DNA of 64,000 nucleotides from Pseudarthrobacter sp. C4D7. GTDB lineage: Bacteria > Actinomycetota > Actinomycetes > Actinomycetales > Micrococcaceae. Below are positions 16,103 through 26,071 of the stretch, piece by piece. The translations under genes were made by a program, and so were the position numbers. The stretch is taken from contig NZ_JABFMW010000011.1 of assembly GCF_013359725.1 (NCBI RefSeq), positions 41,062-105,061 on the forward strand. The letters are read 5' to 3'. The notes beneath the pieces were generated by a model. That model was given only the letters and a program-made list of their open reading frames with translations. It was not told the origin of the DNA and made no database searches. Within the stretch, counting starts at the first letter, position 1. Every line of letters starts with the position of its first letter.

Positions 16103-16920
16103 GCACTTACACAGTGACGGCAACGCCGGAGGCCGAAGAATCGGGCGCGGTGGCCCTGGCTGTCGCCTCCCTTCCGGCAACGTTCGGCCCCGCACCCGCG
16201 GGCGGGGCAGCCGACATCGCGGTTATTGCAGGCGGGGCGGGCTGGACCGCCGAAGCCGTGCGGGCCGTGCGCTCCGGTTCGCGCGGCGTCCTGGTGGTGG
16301 ATCCCGTCCCCGAGGAAACCGCGCAGCTGGCGGACGCTGCCCAGGCTGCCGGTGCCGCCGTCGTCCTCGACCTGCACTGGGCTTCCAGCCCCGCACTCGT
16401 CGGCAATGACGGCGCTCCTGACGCCCGCAGCGCTGTACGCGGCGCCCTGGGCACAGCGTCACTGCTGGACTCTGTTGCCACGGCAGCACCGGGGACGGAC
16501 GTGCGGCAGCTCCTGGCCAGGCACCTCGCCGCGGTACTCGCCGTCTGCGGGCAGCTGCAGGGAGCCGGCGTCATCCGCAGCAACGCCACCGGATACGCGG
16601 TCTCCGCCACGCTGGCCAACGGGGCCCCGTTCACCGCCCAGGGCGTTCTCACCGCCGCCCGTCCGGCCGGCGTCGCCATCCACCTCTACACCGCCGACGG
16701 CGGAGTGGACGTCCGGGTCCCCGATCCGGACGCCGCGTGGCCCGCCGAGGTCAGGGTCACGGGGGCCCAGGGCGAACTGTTGCTTCCCACCTTGTACGAA
16801 TCCGCCCACCGGGCAGCCTGGCGGCGGCTGAAGAACCATCTCAGCGCCGGCACCCGCCCGGAAGACCTGGCCGGGTTTGCCCGGCTGACCGACCTCTCCG
16901 CAACCCTCCGTCCCACGTAA
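16099..16920 (+). CDS. Gfo/Idh/MocA-like protein lacking the EKP motif
   Basis: 273 residues, with a start that overlaps the stop of oxidoreductase A by four bases. It resembles the second half of a Gfo/Idh/MocA Rossmann fold: AVRSGSRGVLVVDPVPEET aligns in spacing with the usual GKHVLVEKP region, but Glu-Lys-Pro is replaced by Val-Asp-Pro. DLHWASSPALV follows where a GHHWRFNP-like segment is usual. No GxGxxG dinucleotide motif is present at the N-terminus. The rest has hydrophobic strands typical of the C-terminal sheet. It is therefore a candidate pseudoenzyme or structural partner of oxidoreductase A. This reading rests on motif spacing, so confidence in the family is moderate. Confidence 0.6.
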   Translation: MSTYTVTATPEAEESGAVALAVASLPATFGPAPAGGAADIAVIAGGAGWTAEAVRAVRSGSRGVLVVDPVPEETAQLADAAQAAGAAVVLDLHWASSPALVGNDGAPDARSAVRGALGTASLLDSVATAAPGTDVRQLLARHLAAVLAVCGQLQGAGVIRSNATGYAVSATLANGAPFTAQGVLTAARPAGVAIHLYTADGGVDVRVPDPDAAWPAEVRVTGAQGELLLPTLYESAHRAAWRRLKNHLSAGTRPEDLAGFARLTDLSATLRPT

Positions 16921-17032
16921 CCAGCCCACCGATACGCAACCGAACAAGCAGTCCAGTCCCACCTCCACTCTCAACGATGAGCAGGACCGCACCAACGGCG
17001 CACAGCGCAAGACGGTCCCGAAAGGACACACC

Positions 17033-18355
17033 ATGAACGCAACTTCCGAACGCCGCCCCTTTTCCCGGCGCGGTTTCCTGGGCCTGACGGCTGCCGCCGC
17101 CGCAGCACCCCTGCTTGCCGCCTGCGGAGGCGGCTCTGCGTCGCAGGGAGGCGGAGGCGGGGCCGGCGGAACCGTGAAATTCTGGGACATGCCATGGGCA
17201 ACGCCGGCCTACAACGATGCCGCGAAGGGCATCGCGGAGGGCTTCTCCGGTGCCAACGGCGCCAAGGCGAGCTACCAGATCATCCAGTGGAACAACTTCT
17301 ACCAGACCTTCTCCTCCGCGATCGCCTCCAAGACGGGCCCGGCGGTGTCCACGGGCGGCGGCTTCCAGGCGTTCCAGTTCGAGCAGCAGGGCCAGATCGC
17401 CTATGCGGACAAGGTGATCGACAAGCTGAAGGCCAACGGCCAGTTCGATGACTTCCTGCCCGGCGTCCTGGACCCGTTCAAGTCGGACAAGGGCTACGTG
17501 GCTGTCCCGTGGCAGCTGGACATGCGCGTCTTCTGGTACCGCAAGTCCCTGTTCGAGAAGGCCAACGTTGCCCTGCCCACGGACTGGCCGTCCCTGCTGG
17601 AAGCGGGCAAGGCACTGAAGAAGGTGGGCGCGTTCGGCTTCACCACCGGCGCGGGCGCAGGCAACAACTACGCCAACCACTCCATGATCATGATGATGGT
17701 TAACAACGGCGGCGGCGTCTGGAACAAGGACGGCGAGCTGGACCTGATGAATGACCGCAACGTCGAGGCCATGGAGTTCGTCCTGGAACTGGTCTCCAAC
17801 GGCATCATCGACCCGGCCGCCGTCAGCTACACCACGGACAACATGTCCGCCCAGTGGAAGGACGGCAAGGCCGGCTACGGCCTGTTCCAGGTGAACGTTC
17901 CGCAGCGCGTGGGCGACACCTCGGGCGACCTGCTGGTGGCCGATCCCATCACCGGCCCGCACGGGGACAAGGCCACGCTGGTCTTCCCGAACAACATCAT
18001 GATGTACACCAACACCCCGTCGCAGGAGGCCTCGGAAGAGTTCCTGGTGTACTACCTGGGCCAGCTGAAGCAGCTGTGGCAGAAGAAGCTGATGTCCGCC
18101 CTGCCGGTCTTCAAGTCGATCACCGAGATGCCAGAGTTCGCCGACGATCCCAACAACGTCAAGATCGTCAAGGAATGGCAGCCCATTGCCAAGACCTTCG
18201 CCGCCCAGGGCAGCACGCTCAATGCCAACCTTGCAGCCCTCGACGGCGGGCAGGCACTGAACCAGTTCAGCCAAACCATCATCACCGGCAAGGCCGACGC
18301 CAAGACTGCCCTGCAGACCTTCCAGTCCGGTCTTGAATCCGTGCTGAAGAAGTAG
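17033..18355 (+). CDS. Sugar ABC transporter binding lipoprotein (Tat-type signal)
   Basis: 440 residues. The N-terminus has a twin-arginine motif (SRRGFLGL, Arg12-Arg13), a hydrophobic run and a lipobox ending at Cys31 (LLAAC), so it is a Tat-exported lipoprotein. A Gly/Ser linker and a family-1 solute-binding fold follow (VKFWDMPW, VPWQLDMRVFWYRKSLFEKA). It should capture an oligosaccharide or glycoside outside the membrane for the two permeases next in line. A GAAAGGA site lies before the ATG. The gene lies 112 bp after the Gfo/Idh-like gene, the widest gap in the operon, where a secondary promoter could sit. Confidence 0.93.
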   Translation: MNATSERRPFSRRGFLGLTAAAAAAPLLAACGGGSASQGGGGGAGGTVKFWDMPWATPAYNDAAKGIAEGFSGANGAKASYQIIQWNNFYQTFSSAIASKTGPAVSTGGGFQAFQFEQQGQIAYADKVIDKLKANGQFDDFLPGVLDPFKSDKGYVAVPWQLDMRVFWYRKSLFEKANVALPTDWPSLLEAGKALKKVGAFGFTTGAGAGNNYANHSMIMMMVNNGGGVWNKDGELDLMNDRNVEAMEFVLELVSNGIIDPAAVSYTTDNMSAQWKDGKAGYGLFQVNVPQRVGDTSGDLLVADPITGPHGDKATLVFPNNIMMYTNTPSQEASEEFLVYYLGQLKQLWQKKLMSALPVFKSITEMPEFADDPNNVKIVKEWQPIAKTFAAQGSTLNANLAALDGGQALNQFSQTIITGKADAKTALQTFQSGLESVLKK

Positions 18356-18367
18356 GTCCGAGCGCCC

Positions 18368-19330
18368 ATGTCCAGCACCACCACCCAGTCCGGCCTTAGC
18401 CGGGCCCGCCGCGGGCTTGCCCCCGGCGGGCCCGGGGCCGTCCCCGGAAAACGCAAGAGCAAGCTCTCCGCCCAGGCCACCAGGACGTTCTTCTGGCTCC
18501 TGCTCCCCTCCGTCGTCCTGCTTGTCCTGATCCACGGCTACCCGCTGATCTACGCCGCCGTCCAGGCCACGCATGACGGAGACCTGCTCCAGACCGGCAA
18601 CTTCGTGGGCGGCCAGAACTTCGCCACCGTCCTCAGCTCGCCGGCATTCTGGAAAGCTGCCCAGTTCACGCTGTGGTTCACCATTGTGGGCGTCTTCGGG
18701 TCATGGCTGGTGGGGCTGGGCCTGGCCCTGCTTCTCCGCACCAAGATTCCGGCCGGCGGCACCTTCAAGGTCCTGCTGCTCCTGCCCTGGGTGGTGCCCA
18801 TCGTGGTGTCCTCCACCGCATGGAACTGGCTGGTGGCCACCCCGGACAGCCTGATTCCGTCGATGTTCCGGAACCTGGGCATGGGCACTCCGCTCTTCCT
18901 GGCAGATCCCACCCTGGCGTCCGTCACCGTGATGGCGTTCAAGGTGTGGGTCAGCTTCCCGTTCATGATGATGATGATCTCCGCCGCCCTGGCGTCGGTG
19001 GACACCACCGTCTACGAGGCAGCCAGCATGGACGGCGCCAGCCGCTGGCAGCAGTTCACCCAGATCACCCTGCCGCTGATTGCCCGCTCCACGTACATCA
19101 GCTGGATCCTGATGACCATCTTCTGCGTCAACGACTTCCCCACCATCTACCTGCTCACCGGCGGCGGCCCGGTCAATGCCACCACCTCCCTGGTGGTCCT
19201 GGCTTACCGGACCGTGTTCCAGGACTTCGCCACCGGCCCCGGCGTGGCCATCGCCTTCCTCATGACCATGACCCTCGTGGTCATCTCGGTCATCCTGTAC
19301 CGCCAGATCCGAAAGTCGAGCGTCGAATAA
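18368..19330 (+). CDS. Sugar ABC transporter permease (MalF/UgpA type)
   Basis: 320 residues with six predicted membrane helices after a basic, Gly-rich cytoplasmic N-terminus of about 40 residues. The EAA loop that docks the ATPase is clear: VYEAASMDGASRWQQFTQITLP. It pairs with the next gene as the heterodimeric channel for the binding protein upstream. Its stop codon shares one base with the ATG of the second permease (TAATG), so the two are coupled. No ATPase gene occurs in this operon, implying use of a shared MsmK/UgpC-like ATPase encoded elsewhere. Confidence 0.93.
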   Translation: MSSTTTQSGLSRARRGLAPGGPGAVPGKRKSKLSAQATRTFFWLLLPSVVLLVLIHGYPLIYAAVQATHDGDLLQTGNFVGGQNFATVLSSPAFWKAAQFTLWFTIVGVFGSWLVGLGLALLLRTKIPAGGTFKVLLLLPWVVPIVVSSTAWNWLVATPDSLIPSMFRNLGMGTPLFLADPTLASVTVMAFKVWVSFPFMMMMISAALASVDTTVYEAASMDGASRWQQFTQITLPLIARSTYISWILMTIFCVNDFPTIYLLTGGGPVNATTSLVVLAYRTVFQDFATGPGVAIAFLMTMTLVVISVILYRQIRKSSVE

Positions 19331-20220
19331 TGAGCGCAGTCCTCCACGCCCACCCCGAGTCCGGCCCCACACTCGGCATCGACGGCGGCAAACGGCCCAG
19401 GGTCCTCTCCGAAGCAGGCCAGCGGGGCCGCTGGTGGCGCTTCGCGGCAATCCTCATCATCACGGGGATCGTGCTGGTGCCCATCATGGTCACCGTGCTG
19501 CTGGCCTTCACGCCCGGGCCCAACAGCACGGCCACCGGCCTGACGTTCGAGAACCTCAGCAACGTCTTCTCCAAGACCCTGGCCGCCACCTGGCTCAAGA
19601 ACAGCCTGATCACCACCCTGTCCACCGTGGTGGTGTCCGTGGCCGTGGCCGCACCTGCCGGCTACGTCCTCTCCCGCGGCCGCAGCAAGGCAGTGTCCGG
19701 GTACTCGCTGCTGCTGTTCGTCATGCAGTCCCTGCCCATCATCACCTCGGTGGTGCCGCTGTTCATCCTGTTTGCCGGCATGGGCCTGGTGGACAACCTC
19801 CTGGGCCTGACCATCATCTACGTGGGTTCCACCATGACCGTGGCCACCTGGATGATGGCTGCCTACTTCGATTCCATCCCGATCAGCCTCGAGGAAGCAT
19901 CCTGGATCGACGGCTGCTCCGTTTTCGGTTCGTTCACCAAGGTGGTCCTGCGGAACTCGCTCCCCGGGGTGCTCTCCACCGCGATCTTCGCCTTCCTCCT
20001 GGCCTGGAACGACTACCTGGTGGCCATCGTGTTCCTGCGGTCCAACGAAATCTTCACCCTTCCCATGGGCGTGCAGTCCTTCTTCCAGCAGAACGCCACG
20101 GACTGGACCTCCGTCATGGCCCTGGCCGTGGTCATGATGCTCCCGCCCGTTATCGTTTTCGCCACGCTGAACAAGTACTTCAGCGTCGGCGGCATCGGCG
20201 GCTCCCTTGCCGGCCGCTGA
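19330..20220 (+). CDS. Sugar ABC transporter permease (MalG/UgpE type)
   Basis: 296 residues with six membrane helices. The EAA loop reads LEEASWIDGCSVFGSFTKVVLR, and the helix before it (TWMMAAYFDSIPISL) is typical of MalG-type subunits. Translation starts at an ATG that overlaps the stop of the first permease by one base. An in-frame extension to 18673 exists but runs out of frame through the first permease and is not real. Together with the two genes upstream it completes the binding-protein-dependent importer apart from the ATPase. Confidence 0.93.
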   Translation: MSAVLHAHPESGPTLGIDGGKRPRVLSEAGQRGRWWRFAAILIITGIVLVPIMVTVLLAFTPGPNSTATGLTFENLSNVFSKTLAATWLKNSLITTLSTVVVSVAVAAPAGYVLSRGRSKAVSGYSLLLFVMQSLPIITSVVPLFILFAGMGLVDNLLGLTIIYVGSTMTVATWMMAAYFDSIPISLEEASWIDGCSVFGSFTKVVLRNSLPGVLSTAIFAFLLAWNDYLVAIVFLRSNEIFTLPMGVQSFFQQNATDWTSVMALAVVMMLPPVIVFATLNKYFSVGGIGGSLAGR

Positions 20221-20262
20221 CACAAGCCCACAAAGATCCACCACAGAACGCTAAGGAAACCT

Positions 20263-21021
20263 ATGTCCTACTCACTCCAGCTCTATACCCTGCGCAACGC
20301 CATCGCGGAGGACCTTCCGGGCACCATCAGGAAGGTTGCAGAAATCGGCTACACCCAGGTTGAGCCCTACAACTTCGTGGCCACCGCCAAGGAACTCGGT
20401 GCCGCGCTGAAGGACAACGGCCTCACCGCGCCTTCCGGCCATGCGCCGCTGATGAGCCAGGACCAGGACGAAATCTTCGCCGCGGCCAAGGAACTGGGGA
20501 TCACCACGGTGATCGACCCATTCCTGCCCGCCGAGCACTGGCAGAAGGCCGAGGACATCCAGGCCACCGCGGCCAAGCTCAACGCCGCCGCCCGGAAGGG
20601 CGCGGAATACGGAATCCGCGTGGGGTACCACAACCATGCCTGGGAGCTGGAGTCCTCCATCGAGGGCCGCACCGCCCTGGAGTATTTCGAATCCCTGCTG
20701 GACCCGGAGCTGGTCCTGGAAGTGGATACCTACTGGGTTGCCGTGGGCGGCCAGGACCCCATCGACATCCTCGCCAACCTTGGCGACCGGGTGAAGTTCA
20801 TCCACATCAAGGACGGCCCCCTGAACCGGGACAACAAGGCACAGCAGCCGGCCGGCCAGGGCAAGGTCCCGGTCATGGACGTCATCGCCGCCGCGAAGTC
20901 CCTTGAAGTGGGCGTGGTGGAGTTTGACGATTACGACGGCGACATCTTCGAGGGCATCGCCCAGAGCCTTGCGTTCCTGCAGGGCAACAGCAGCACCGCA
21001 GCCGAAGGAGCCAACGCATGA
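20263..21021 (+). CDS. Sugar phosphate isomerase/epimerase-family TIM barrel (short)
   Basis: 252 residues with an AP-endonuclease-2 / xylose-isomerase-like fold. QLYTLRNAI at the start, HNHAWE in the middle, LEVDTYW and VKFIHIKDG, and a final VVEFDDYDGD supply the acidic and His metal ligands seen in family members. These enzymes isomerise or epimerise sugars, keto-sugars or inosose. The gene has a good AAGGAAA ribosome site and overlaps the next dehydrogenase by ATGA, so the two are probably made in fixed proportion. In the E. coli ycj cluster a related isomerase (YcjR) acts on 3-keto sugars made by a Gfo/Idh enzyme. That is a plausible analogy, not a proof. Confidence 0.82.
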   Translation: MSYSLQLYTLRNAIAEDLPGTIRKVAEIGYTQVEPYNFVATAKELGAALKDNGLTAPSGHAPLMSQDQDEIFAAAKELGITTVIDPFLPAEHWQKAEDIQATAAKLNAAARKGAEYGIRVGYHNHAWELESSIEGRTALEYFESLLDPELVLEVDTYWVAVGGQDPIDILANLGDRVKFIHIKDGPLNRDNKAQQPAGQGKVPVMDVIAAAKSLEVGVVEFDDYDGDIFEGIAQSLAFLQGNSSTAAEGANA

Positions 21022-22145
21022 GCACCCCCGCGAACAAGCCGGCCCGCAGCGGCCCGGTGGGCGTCGGCGTCATCGGCGCCGGCGTGATCAGCAAGCAGTA
21101 CCTGGACAACCTCACGGCGTTCCCGGACTTGAAGGTCCACGTCATCGCCGACCTCTTCGAGGATGCCGCCGAGGCCCGCGCCAAGGAATACGGCATCCCC
21201 GAGTGGGGTGGGGTGGACAAGGGACTGAACCACCCCGACGTCGAAATCATCGTCAACCTCACCATTCCCGCAGCGCACGTGGAGGTGGCCACTGCCGCCG
21301 TCAACGCGGGCAAGCACGTCTGGACGGAGAAGCCGTTCTCCCTGGACCGCGAATCCGGGCTGGGCCTGCTCAAAACCGCCGACGCCGCGGGCATCCGCCT
21401 GGGCTGCGCCCCGGACACGTTCCTGGGCGCCGGGGTCCAGACGGCACTGCGCATGATCAGGCGCGGCGACATCGGCACCCCGCTGACGGCGCTGACCACG
21501 TTCCAGACCCCCGGCCCGGAATCATGGCACCCCAACCCCGCCTTCCTCTTCCAGCACGGCGCAGGCCCGCTGTTCGACATGGGCCCCTACTACCTGACCA
21601 CCCTGGTCCAGGCCTTCGGCTCCATCCGCAAGGTAGCTGCCGTCGGCTCCAAGGCCAAGGACGTGCGCGTGATCGGCTCCGGACCCAAGGCCGGCGAAGA
21701 GTTCACCGTCGAGGTACCCACCCATGTCTCCGCGATGGCCCAGTTCGAATCCGGCGCCTCCTCGCACAGCGTCTTCTCCTTCGAGTCCCCCCGCACCCGC
21801 ATGGGCTTCGTGGAGATCACCGGCACCGAGGCCACCATCTCGCTGCCGGACCCCAACTACTTCACCGGCGACATCAAGCTCTGGCGTGCCGGCGACGAGG
21901 ACTGGACCACCGTCCCCGCCACTGGTCCCGCCAACGGCCGCGGCATGGGCGTCCTGGACATGGCCCGCTCCATCCGGGCCGGTGTGCCGCACCGTGCCAC
22001 GGGTGACCTGGCGTACCACGTCCTGGACACGATGGTTTCCATCTCGGAGTCCGTCGATTCGGGCACCTTCGTCAACGTCGAAAGCTCCGCCCCGGCTTCC
22101 GCAGCCCTCCCTGAGGACTGGGCGCCGGAAACCGCAACCATCTAA
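21018..22145 (+). CDS. Gfo/Idh/MocA-family oxidoreductase B
   Basis: 375 residues. The Rossmann motif GVIGAGVISKQYL and the EKP motif (VWTEKPFSL) are intact, followed by GPLFDMGPYYLTTLVQAFG, which is common in one dehydrogenase subgroup in place of GDxxxH. An NAD(P)-dependent oxidoreductase acting on a sugar, sugar lactone or glycoside hydroxyl is expected. It is translationally coupled to the TIM-barrel gene upstream by ATGA. Its sequence is clearly different from A and C, so the three are not recent duplicates and probably have separate steps or substrates. Confidence 0.87.
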   Translation: MSTPANKPARSGPVGVGVIGAGVISKQYLDNLTAFPDLKVHVIADLFEDAAEARAKEYGIPEWGGVDKGLNHPDVEIIVNLTIPAAHVEVATAAVNAGKHVWTEKPFSLDRESGLGLLKTADAAGIRLGCAPDTFLGAGVQTALRMIRRGDIGTPLTALTTFQTPGPESWHPNPAFLFQHGAGPLFDMGPYYLTTLVQAFGSIRKVAAVGSKAKDVRVIGSGPKAGEEFTVEVPTHVSAMAQFESGASSHSVFSFESPRTRMGFVEITGTEATISLPDPNYFTGDIKLWRAGDEDWTTVPATGPANGRGMGVLDMARSIRAGVPHRATGDLAYHVLDTMVSISESVDSGTFVNVESSAPASAALPEDWAPETATI

Positions 22146-22191
22146 CCCGGCAAAACCCGTCCAGCAAGCAGGAAGCACGCAGGAACGCATC

Positions 22192-23382
22192 ATGACCACA
22201 CCCGCACACCCGTCCGAGCCCCCGGCCTCCCCACGGACTTCGCGCCCGGTTTCCCGTCCACTGGGGGTGGCCGCCATTGGGTATGCCTTCATGGGCAAGG
22301 CCCACTCCAACGCGTGGCGGAACGTGGCCGGTTTCTTCGACGTCCCGGCTTTCGAGCAGAAGGTGCTCGTTGGCCGGGACGCCACAGCGGTGGCAGAGGC
22401 TGCCGCAAAGTACGGATGGGCGGAATCGGCTACGGACTGGCGCACCGTGATCGAGCGGGACGACATCGACATCGTGGACATATGCGCACCGGGCTGGATG
22501 CATGCGGAGATCGCCATCGCGGCCCTGGAGGCCGGCAAGCACGTCCTGGTGGAAAAGCCCCTGGCCAACACCCTGGCCGAGGCCGAACTCATGACCGCCG
22601 CCGCCGCAAAGGCCCGGGCCCGCGGCGTGCAGTCCATGATCGGGTTCAACTACCGCCGCGTCCCGGCCCTGGCCCTGGCCAGGGAACTCATCGCGGAGGG
22701 CCGGCTGGGCGCCGTCCGCCATGTCCGGGCCGCGTACCTGCAGGACTGGCTCGCCGATGCCCAGGCACCCATGACCTGGCGGCTGCGGAAGGAAACCGCC
22801 GGGTCCGGTGCGCTCGGCGACATCGCCTCCCACGCCATCGACCAGGTCCTGTTCCTCCTCGGCGACCAGGTCACCGAGGTATCCGGCAGGCTTAACACCT
22901 TCGTGGACCAGCGTCCGGGGCCGGACGGCGCCGAGGCTGTCACGGTCGACGACGCCGCCTGGGCCACGCTGTCCCTCACCTCCGGGGCCATCGCCTCAGT
23001 GGAGGTCTCCCGGGTGGCCACCGGGCGGAAGAACAGCCTCCAGATCGAGGTCTACGGCGAGAAGGGCAGCCTGCTGTTCGACCTGGAAAACCTCAACGAG
23101 CTCGGTTTCCTTGACGCCACCGTCCCGGTCCGCGAACAGGGCTTCCGCCGCATCCTGGTCAACGAGCCCGTCCACCCGTACCTTGAAGCGTGGTGGCCGC
23201 AGGGGCACATCATCGGCTGGGAACACACGTTCACCCACCAGATCCGCGACTTCCTCACCGCCATCAACGACGGAACCCAGCCCTCGCCGTCGTTCGAAGA
23301 AGGACTGAACGTCCAGCACATCCTGAACGCCGTGGAGGAATCCGCGGCCAACAAAAGCACCCTCACCGTCGTCCGCCGCTAA
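22192..23382 (+). CDS. Gfo/Idh/MocA-family oxidoreductase C
   Basis: 396 residues. A Pro/Ser-rich leader of about 27 residues comes before the Rossmann motif (VAAIGYAFMGKAHSNAW). EKP is intact (VLVEKPLAN), and the GALGDIASHAIDQVLFLLG segment carries the usual catalytic Asp/His arrangement. It fits the subgroup of dehydrogenases that act on myo-inositol, glucosides or related sugars. The ATG at 22192 follows an AGGAACG site. An upstream in-frame extension to 21724 overlaps oxidoreductase B out of frame and is discarded. It is followed 51 bp later by the second TIM barrel. Confidence 0.88.
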   Translation: MTTPAHPSEPPASPRTSRPVSRPLGVAAIGYAFMGKAHSNAWRNVAGFFDVPAFEQKVLVGRDATAVAEAAAKYGWAESATDWRTVIERDDIDIVDICAPGWMHAEIAIAALEAGKHVLVEKPLANTLAEAELMTAAAAKARARGVQSMIGFNYRRVPALALARELIAEGRLGAVRHVRAAYLQDWLADAQAPMTWRLRKETAGSGALGDIASHAIDQVLFLLGDQVTEVSGRLNTFVDQRPGPDGAEAVTVDDAAWATLSLTSGAIASVEVSRVATGRKNSLQIEVYGEKGSLLFDLENLNELGFLDATVPVREQGFRRILVNEPVHPYLEAWWPQGHIIGWEHTFTHQIRDFLTAINDGTQPSPSFEEGLNVQHILNAVEESAANKSTLTVVRR

Positions 23383-23433
23383 CGCCCGCACAGTAGAGCC
23401 CGCCACCCCCGTCCTTCAGCCAAGGAGCCCCGC

Positions 23434-24435
<1,002 letters not shown>

Positions 24436-24472
24436 GCCCCCCGCGGGCGCGCAGCCTGCTTAAGCGCCGAAA

Positions 24473-24512
24473 GCCCCCGTTTCACTGCCCGGGCGGGCAG
24501 CGAAACGGGGGC
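24473..24512. terminator. Terminator hairpin at the end of the sugar operon
   Basis: An outer 11-bp stem (24473-24483 with 24502-24512) and, after one mismatch, a 6-bp inner stem with a GGGC loop form a long hairpin. It lies between the operon and a convergent minus-strand gene. There is no clear T run, so it may work bidirectionally or with Rho. Confidence 0.6.
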
Positions 24513-24529
24513 CGGTCAGCGGAGCCGGC

Positions 24530-24892
24530 CTATCCGGCGTCGAAGCTTTCGTCGTCGTCGTTGGGCGATTCCTCCTGCGGCAGGTCATTTCCGCTTCCGT
24601 CCGGAATACCGGTGGCTTCCTGGCCGGATTCCGACGAAACCGGTGAGGAGCCCTGGGAGTCGTCATTCGACTCGTCGATCTCCGCGGCGCTGGAGGGGAG
24701 GTCCATGTCATGCGGGACTTGTTCCTGGCCTGCTCCGGACTGCGGTTCATTGGTGTCGGCGCCGGCGGACGAAGCGCCCCCGTTGCCGGACGGCTGGCCG
24801 CCCTGGGTGCCGGCAGCCTCCTGCTCGGCGGTGGGGGTGCCGTAGCCGCCCGGGGCCGACTCGGGTTCAGCCTGCTGATTTTCCTGCGTCAT
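24530..24892 (-). CDS. Acidic, low-complexity hypothetical protein
   Basis: 120 residues rich in Glu, Asp, Ser, Gly, Gln and Asn, with no Cys, almost no hydrophobic runs and only a few basic residues. It is predicted to be intrinsically disordered and strongly acidic, ending in a DDDESFDAG tail. No domain is recognised. Small acidic disordered proteins next to stress-type SDR genes are common in soil actinobacteria and may help desiccation or osmotic tolerance; that is inference. GGAGGAAGC lies before the ATG. The gene is 58 bp downstream of the SDR gene on the same strand, so co-transcription is likely. Confidence 0.65.
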   Translation of the reverse strand: MTQENQQAEPESAPGGYGTPTAEQEAAGTQGGQPSGNGGASSAGADTNEPQSGAGQEQVPHDMDLPSSAAEIDESNDDSQGSSPVSSESGQEATGIPDGSGNDLPQEESPNDDDESFDAG

Positions 24893-24950
24893 GCTTCCTC
24901 CTGTTGTGCGTTGCCGATAATGCTGGTCTGTGTGTACTGCCCGGTGGTGC

Positions 24951-25850
24951 CTACAGCCCCTTGCCGCCCGTGACCGGGAGGACTGCGCCGGAAATGTAGG
25001 AGCCGTCCCCGGATGCGAGCAGGACGTAGGCCGCAGCCAGTTCGGCGGGTTGCCCCGCGCGCTCCAGCGGCGTGTCCTGGCCGAAGGTGGGCAGTTTGTC
25101 CGGCCATTCGGTGGCGGGGATCAGGGGTGTCCAGATGGGGCCGGGAGCCACCGCGTTGACGCGGATCCCCTTCGGGCCGAGTTCCTGGGCCAGGGCTTTG
25201 GTGAAGGCCACCTGCGCCGCTTTGGTCATGGCGTAGTCAATGAGCTCCGGCGAGGGGTTGAAGGCCTGGATGGAAGCCGTGGTGATGATGGACGCCCCGG
25301 CCTCCAGATGCGGCACGGCGGCGCGCGCCGACCACAGCAGCGAGTACAGGTTTGTCCGGAAAACCCTGTCGAACTCCTCGGTGGGAAGGGTCTCCAGGCT
25401 TTCCCGGTTCTTCTGGTAGGCCGCGTTCAGCACCAGGACGTCGAGCCGCCCAAACTCGGCGACGGTATCCTCCACGATGCGGGTACTGAAGGCCTCCTCA
25501 CGCCCGTCGCCGGAAAGGAGCAGGGCCCGGCGGCCGGCTTTCCGGATCCACTCAGCGGTGTCCTGCGCGTCTTCTTCCTCCTCCGGCAGATAGGAGATGG
25601 CGACGTCGGCCCCTTCCCGAGCGAATGCGATGGCCGCGGCTTTTCCGATGCCGGAGTCTCCGCCGGTGATGAGGGCTGCCTTGCCGCGGAGCCTGCCGTG
25701 TCCCTCATAGCTGAGTTCCCCGTGGTCCGGCTTGGGGTCCATGGGGGCCGTGAGCCCGGGCTGCTTCTGTTCCTGCTCGGGGAAGGGACCCGAGTGGTAG
25801 CCGCCGCGCGGATCCGCCGGCTGGCTTGTCTGCTTGTCCGTGTCGCTCAT
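24951..25850 (-). CDS. Short-chain dehydrogenase (general stress YdaD/YhdF-like)
   Basis: 299 residues from the ATG at 25850. A 50-residue hydrophilic leader (PGGYHSGPFPEQEQKQPGL-like, with the PMDPKPDHGE segment) precedes the NAD(P) fold. It has ITGGDSGIGKAAA, LNAAYQ, the catalytic YAMTK and the PGPIWTPLIP loop, all typical of the general-stress SDR subgroup. It is a predicted NAD(P)-dependent oxidoreductase of unknown substrate. The frame opens to 25979 but that adds unrelated sequence. A minus-strand TTGCGT/TAAGTT pair and the palindrome at 25964 lie upstream. Confidence 0.87.
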   Translation of the reverse strand: MSDTDKQTSQPADPRGGYHSGPFPEQEQKQPGLTAPMDPKPDHGELSYEGHGRLRGKAALITGGDSGIGKAAAIAFAREGADVAISYLPEEEEDAQDTAEWIRKAGRRALLLSGDGREEAFSTRIVEDTVAEFGRLDVLVLNAAYQKNRESLETLPTEEFDRVFRTNLYSLLWSARAAVPHLEAGASIITTASIQAFNPSPELIDYAMTKAAQVAFTKALAQELGPKGIRVNAVAPGPIWTPLIPATEWPDKLPTFGQDTPLERAGQPAELAAAYVLLASGDGSYISGAVLPVTGGKGL

Positions 25851-25963
25851 AGTCCGCCTGCCTGGTGTCGGTTGGCTGTGTCGATCCAGCGAAGGGCCCC
25901 GCCGTACCGTGCCCTTCGACGCTATCCCGGGCAGCGGAGCGAATCCACCACCACGGGTAATAA

Positions 25964-25975
25964 TAAGTAAACTTA
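25964..25975. promoter_or_regulatory. Inverted repeat TAAGT-AA-ACTTA
   Basis: The site lies in the divergent region between the SDR gene (minus) and the DUF6328 gene (plus) and overlaps possible -10 boxes on both strands. A second, more perfect copy of the same motif is found at 29037. A shared repressor of this stress-gene block is possible; none is encoded nearby. Confidence 0.4.
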
Positions 25976-26071
25976 CCAAATGTTATTGCGGACGCAACGG
26001 CCGGGCTTGTTTCTGGGTACGGGAGGAGTAGAAAGAAGACCTGGACCGCCGCCGGAAATGAAGGAGCGCCG

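Noticed and set aside
16841..18574. 577-residue minus-strand frame opposite the sugar-binding lipoprotein
   Set aside because: Antisense shadow; the plus-strand protein has a Tat signal, lipobox and binding-protein fold.
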